Source of the DNA: Desulfatirhabdium sp964549995
GTDB lineage: Bacteria > Desulfobacterota > Desulfobacteria > Desulfobacterales > Desulfatirhabdiaceae
NCBI GenBank assembly: GCA_964549995.1
Contig: CAZJXF010000019.1
Coordinates: forward strand, 1 to 35,886
Direction: 5' to 3'
Length of the DNA: 35,886 nucleotides
In this document: in pieces, positions 33,045 through 35,886 of the stretch
Position numbering within the stretch: the first letter of the stretch is position 1
Layout of the letters: every line of letters starts with the position of its first letter
Program-made: the position numbers and the translations under genes
The notes under the pieces: model-generated
The model's database searches: none
Told to the model about the DNA's origin: nothing
The model's input: only the letters and a program-made list of their open reading frames with translations

Positions 33045-33543
33045 AAGGCCCCCTTTCGAATGTCGTTCGGAACGGGTTTCGGCCGGCTTGGCCGGTGAAG
33101 GAATCCGGATCGGGAAATGCAACGAAAATTCGACGGGAAAGATGAATCGATGGACTCGCAAAAAGTCCAACAGTCTCATCCGAGTCGCATGGGGGGGAGA
33201 CACGCCTTTTTCGTTGCATCGGATAAACTCAGCCGCCCGAGCTCGTAAGGGTCGGGCATGTGGCCAGACTTCAACGATGGGTCATTCGAACGCCATATCT
33301 TGTTCTTCAAACAGATATGGCTTGAATGTGCATGCCCGACCCAACGATCTCCGGCGGCTTCAAACAAGTATCCGATGCAACATCAAAAGGCGTATCTCCC
33401 CCCATGCTCAGGCCAGGGATTATCCCAAAATCGGGGGTGGAGCGACTTTTTGCGAGTCCATCATGAATCGAAGCTATGAAAACGATCGGTTAAAGTCAAG
33501 CGAAAAGCAAGTCGAAAGTAAGTCGAATAGGAGGGGAAACACC
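33045..33543. other. Divergent region between prkA and the BFD-like gene
   Basis: About 500 bases, of which 314 are full MITE copy 3. The remaining 104 bases on the prkA side should hold the prkA promoter, and 81 bases on the other side lead to the BFD-like gene, ending in GGAGGGG. No gene is supported; open frames crossing here run through the MITE. Confidence 0.5.
33149..33462. mobile_element. Foldback MITE, intact copy 3
   Basis: A 314-bp element with perfect 19-bp terminal inverted repeats GATGGACTCGCAAAAAGTC. It is flanked by the direct repeat ATGAATC (33142-33148 and 33463-33469), or ATGAATCG if the first base of the left repeat is counted, which is a fresh target duplication of 7-8 bp. 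Both arms pair inward, and even the centre does (CGCCATATCT against AGATATGGC), so the whole element is one long imperfect hairpin. It carries no transposase. Perfect ends and duplication make it the youngest copy here. Confidence 0.88.
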
Positions 33544-33699
33544 ATGAGTGAACTCGTTTGTTACTGCTTTGGATATTCGGAAGCGGATATCGAAGCCGAT
33601 GTTCGAAAGAACGGAAAATCGACCATTTTGGAGCGGATCATCGCCGAAAAGAAGTTGGGCGGATGCAACTGTGCCACAAAGAATCCCAAGGGGCGATGA
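33544..33699 (+). CDS. Small Cys-rich BFD/CopZ-like [2Fe-2S]-type protein
   Basis: 51 aa. It has two CxC pairs (Cys6-Tyr-Cys8 and Cys41-Asn-Cys43) around a helical stretch (SEADIEADVRKNGKSTILERI), ending GGCNCATKNPKGR. This matches short BFD-like [2Fe-2S] domain proteins and the N-terminal domain of CopZ-type chaperones in anaerobes. A role in iron-sulfur or metal handling is likely, but the partner is unknown. GGAGGGG lies 8 bases before the ATG. The neighbouring convergent gene is an Nramp metal transporter, 34 bases away, which fits a metal-related function but does not prove it. It is too short to be called by many gene finders. Confidence 0.8.
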   Translation: MSELVCYCFGYSEADIEADVRKNGKSTILERIIAEKKLGGCNCATKNPKGR

Positions 33700-33733
33700 T
33701 GCTTGGCAGACGTCCGCCGGGTAGCGGACCGTA

Positions 33734-34996
33734 TCATGTGGCAACGCTGATCAGAAGACCGATGTTCAGCAATGTGACGACGGCGCCGATGGCTACCAGC
33801 ACCGCCTTCGTGAACGGCGGGTTTCGGTATTTGCCCATCACCTTCTCGGAAGAGGTCAGCCAGACTTGCAATCCAACGGTGATCGGCAACTGCATGCTGA
33901 GAACCACCTGCGAATAGACGAGCCCCTTGAAAGGATCCCGAATCCAGAAAATGACGGCTGCGGCAAGGACCAGGGAAGCGATCACCCCGAGTCGGGAATG
34001 GTTGTCCCGGATATCGAAGGGCTCGCCGTGGAATCCGGCAACGATCGTTCCTGCGGCCATACCCGAAGTGATGGTCGACGAAATGCCGGAAAACAGCAGG
34101 GCGACGGCGAAAATCACGGCTGCGTGTTCTCCGAGAAGCGGACGCAGCATGTCCCGTGCCTGCTGCAGCTCGTTGACCTCGATCCCGTGGATGTGAAACG
34201 TGGTTGCGGCCAGCAGGATCATGGCACTGTTGATGGCCCAGCCGACCCCCATCGAGAAGAGGGTGTCGAAGAATTCGTAGTCGAGCTGCTTTCGAATGAT
34301 TTGCTCGTCCTCCAGGTTCCACTGCCTGCTCTGGATGATTTCGGAGTGCAGAAAAAGGTTGTGGGGCATGACGACGGCCCCGAGGACGCTCATCACGATG
34401 GGCATCGACCCGGATGGAAAGGCGGGTGTCACCCAGGCCCAGGCGGCCGCCTTCCAGTCGATATGGACGAGGGACAATTCATAGATGAAGGAAAATCCGA
34501 TGATCGAAACGAAGGCGATGATCCAGCGCTCGATGACCCGATAGCTGTTGCTGAGGATCATGACGATCGAGAAAACGACGCTGAGCGCTACCCCGAATGG
34601 GATCGGTAGATTGAAGAGCATGTTCAGGGCGATGGCTGCTCCCAGGATTTCGGCCAGAGATGTGGAAACCGAGGCTATCATCGCTGTGGACAGAAGTCCC
34701 AAGGCAAGGCGCTGCGGCAAATGCTTCCTCGTTGCTTCCGCGAGGCAAAGACCTGTGGCGATCCCCAGATGGGCCACGTTGTGCTGCAGAACGATGAGCA
34801 TGAGGGTCGACAGCGTCACCATCCACAGCAGGGCATAGCCGTATCCGCCGCCTGCCGCAACGTTGGACGCCCAATTGCCGGGATCGATGAACCCGACGGT
34901 GACGAGCAGGCCCGGTCCAACGTATTTCAGGAGGTCTCTTGCGCTGAATCCGGGTCTATGAAGGGTCTTGTCGAAAAAGCGCCGCCAGGAATTCAT
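33734..34996 (-). CDS. Nramp family divalent metal transporter (MntH-like)
   Basis: 420 aa with about 11 membrane segments, the usual Nramp size. Both metal-site motifs are present: DPGNW in TM1 (about 38-42) and MPHNLFLHSEI in TM6 (about 210-220). It imports Mn2+ or Fe2+ with protons across the inner membrane. SGISSTITSGMAAGTIVAGF (about 293-312) is the conserved TM8 region. The ATG at 34996 lacks a visible ribosome site: the upstream bases on the coding strand are a heptamer tandem repeat, so expression may be low or the start may be coupled differently. No Fur, MntR or riboswitch element was recognised. The specific metal cannot be read from sequence. Confidence 0.92.
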   Translation of the reverse strand: MNSWRRFFDKTLHRPGFSARDLLKYVGPGLLVTVGFIDPGNWASNVAAGGGYGYALLWMVTLSTLMLIVLQHNVAHLGIATGLCLAEATRKHLPQRLALGLLSTAMIASVSTSLAEILGAAIALNMLFNLPIPFGVALSVVFSIVMILSNSYRVIERWIIAFVSIIGFSFIYELSLVHIDWKAAAWAWVTPAFPSGSMPIVMSVLGAVVMPHNLFLHSEIIQSRQWNLEDEQIIRKQLDYEFFDTLFSMGVGWAINSAMILLAATTFHIHGIEVNELQQARDMLRPLLGEHAAVIFAVALLFSGISSTITSGMAAGTIVAGFHGEPFDIRDNHSRLGVIASLVLAAAVIFWIRDPFKGLVYSQVVLSMQLPITVGLQVWLTSSEKVMGKYRNPPFTKAVLVAIGAVVTLLNIGLLISVAT

Positions 34997-35002
34997 ATTG
35001 CT

Positions 35003-35037
35003 CAGGAGTCAGGAGTCAGAAGTCAGAAGTCAGAATA
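35003..35037. repeat. Heptamer tandem repeat (CAGGAGT/CAGAAGT) upstream of the Nramp gene
   Basis: Five consecutive heptamers: CAGGAGT, CAGGAGT, CAGAAGT, CAGAAGT, CAGAATA. It starts 6 bases upstream of the Nramp start codon and occupies the place where its ribosome site should be. Confidence 0.8.
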
Positions 35038-35111
35038 AAAGCGGAAGAAGCTTATTTTTCAATGGTTGCTCCTGCGAAGCCGCCAAGAGTAAGGCACCAT
35101 TCGGGATGGTA

Positions 35112-35840
35112 TCAGGGCGTGGGATTCGCGGCGTTCGATGCATCCAGCGGAAAGAACAGCCGCAGGGTGGTGCCCTTACCAAGCTCGGTTTCTACGGTGA
35201 TTGCACCTCCATGCGTCTTGACGATCCCCATCACGACAGACAGCCCCAATCCCCGTCCAATGAATTTCGTGGAGAAAAAGGGATCGAACAGTTTTTCGAT
35301 ATCCTTTTCCGGAATGCCACAGCCGGTATCCGATACTTCAAGGCATGCATAGCCGTCCTGCACGGGTTGCCAATCGACGGGAAAACGTTTCGATGTCGGT
35401 ATATCCTTCGCAAAAACGGTTTGGATGGCGATGTGGATGCGGCCCCGACCCTCCGAAAGGGCTTCCCAGGCATTCACCAGGAGATTGGACAGTATCCGGT
35501 GGATCTGGTCAACATCCGATCGAACGATGGGCCCAGGCGATAGAAAATCGGTTTCCAGATGAATGTCCTTCGGAATGGCGCTCTCCAACTGGATAAGGCT
35601 CTGACGGCAGGCCTCGCTCAGGTCGAGGGGTTTGTGCTTTTCGAAAGACTGTCCCAGATAGATCAGCATCAACCTGAGAACCTCCGCCGCCCGTCGAGCT
35701 CCTTGTAAGGCTGCGACGATGCTTTCGGTTGCGTCGAAACCCTTCCGCACGTCTTCCAAAGCCATTTCCAGGTTTCCCGTCACCACATAAAGCTGGTTGT
35801 TGAACCCTAAAACAAGCGTAATTATGCTTATAACCCACAT
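35112..35840 (-). pseudogene. Histidine kinase remnant lacking the phospho-acceptor His
   Basis: 242 aa. The HATPase is intact: N-box ILSNLLVNAWEAL (about 118), DTGCGIPEKD, the F-box DPFFSTKF and GRGLGLSVVMGIVKTHGG. In front of it is a kinase dimerisation helix resembling the class with AHDFNNLLxVIxGNLELA, but here it reads VLGFNNQLYVVTGNLEMALEDV: the His-Asp are replaced by Leu-Gly, and the similarity stops just before that point. An in-frame TAA lies 12 codons upstream of the ATG and there is no ribosome site. The most likely explanation is a 5'-truncated kinase whose sensor and phospho-acceptor were lost in a rearrangement; a functional ATPase-only protein is possible. Confidence 0.6.
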
Positions 35841-35886
35841 TCCACACCCATTTGAAGCGTTATCCGGATGATTTTATCGGAAAAGG

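Noticed and set aside
33045..33203. Longer PrkA start giving 738 aa
   Set aside because: The added residues run into the MITE and are not PrkA-like; the ATG at 33044 has a ribosome site and the family N-terminus.
14597..33462. MITE copies considered as a CRISPR array
   Set aside because: The copies are hundreds of bases long, kilobases apart, in both orientations and without spacers.
1..35886. tRNA, rRNA or riboswitch genes
   Set aside because: Intergenic stretches were read on both strands and none showed a cloverleaf, rRNA block or recognisable aptamer; a covariance-model scan would be needed to exclude small RNAs.

Overview
The window looks like chromosomal DNA of an anaerobic Desulfobacterota-type bacterium (former Deltaproteobacteria). 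That placement is an inference from gene content: a DUF3842 gene beside parAB, a DUF933/YchF-like protein, a PrkA-DUF444 pair, an RdgC-family pair, an archaeal-type thymidylate synthase and EndoQ. No rRNA or tRNA gene is present to fix the taxonomy. Nearly all the DNA is coding, and most long open frames opposite the genes are shadows.

Layout. 1-1681 (-) is the N-terminal part of a SPOR plus SLBB polysaccharide-export type protein that runs out of the window. 1854-2423 (+) is the EF-P paralogue EfpL. 2439-8018 (-) is a DNA-metabolism block: archaeal-type ThyA, gyrB, dnaN and a two-gene RdgC-family protein. 8309-14560 (+) holds EndoQ, an unknown 142-aa protein, a lytic transglycosylase, a eukaryote-like glycogen branching enzyme, a LysM protein and a YchF-like protein with degraded GTPase motifs. 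14908-15790 holds ridA (-) and a DUF2892 protein (+). 15794-18490 (-) is parA-parB-NYN-DUF3842. 18578-20748 (+) is an M48 metalloprotease with TPRs, then mobA.

20737-29511 (-) is a chemosensory operon: hybrid CheA, MCP, CheW, CheB and a REC-REC-GGDEF diguanylate cyclase. It resembles a Wsp-type pathway with c-di-GMP output but has no local CheR. Upstream on the same strand lie DUF444 and prkA (29544-33044). The window ends with a 51-aa Cys-rich BFD/CopZ-like protein (+), an Nramp metal transporter (-) and a histidine-kinase remnant without the usual phospho-acceptor His (-).

The most unusual feature is a dispersed repeat of about 313 bp. Three copies (14597-14909, 25842-26156, 33149-33462) and several solitary ends (3' of gyrB, 3' of cheW, near 8090 and 15509) share a terminal inverted repeat, GATGGACTCGCAAAAAGTC or a variant. 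Each full copy folds back on itself almost end to end, so it behaves like a transposase-less foldback MITE. Several copies or remnants abut the TGA stop codon of a gene exactly. For ridA the empty site can be reconstructed, and the insertion appears to have changed TAA to TGA without altering the protein.
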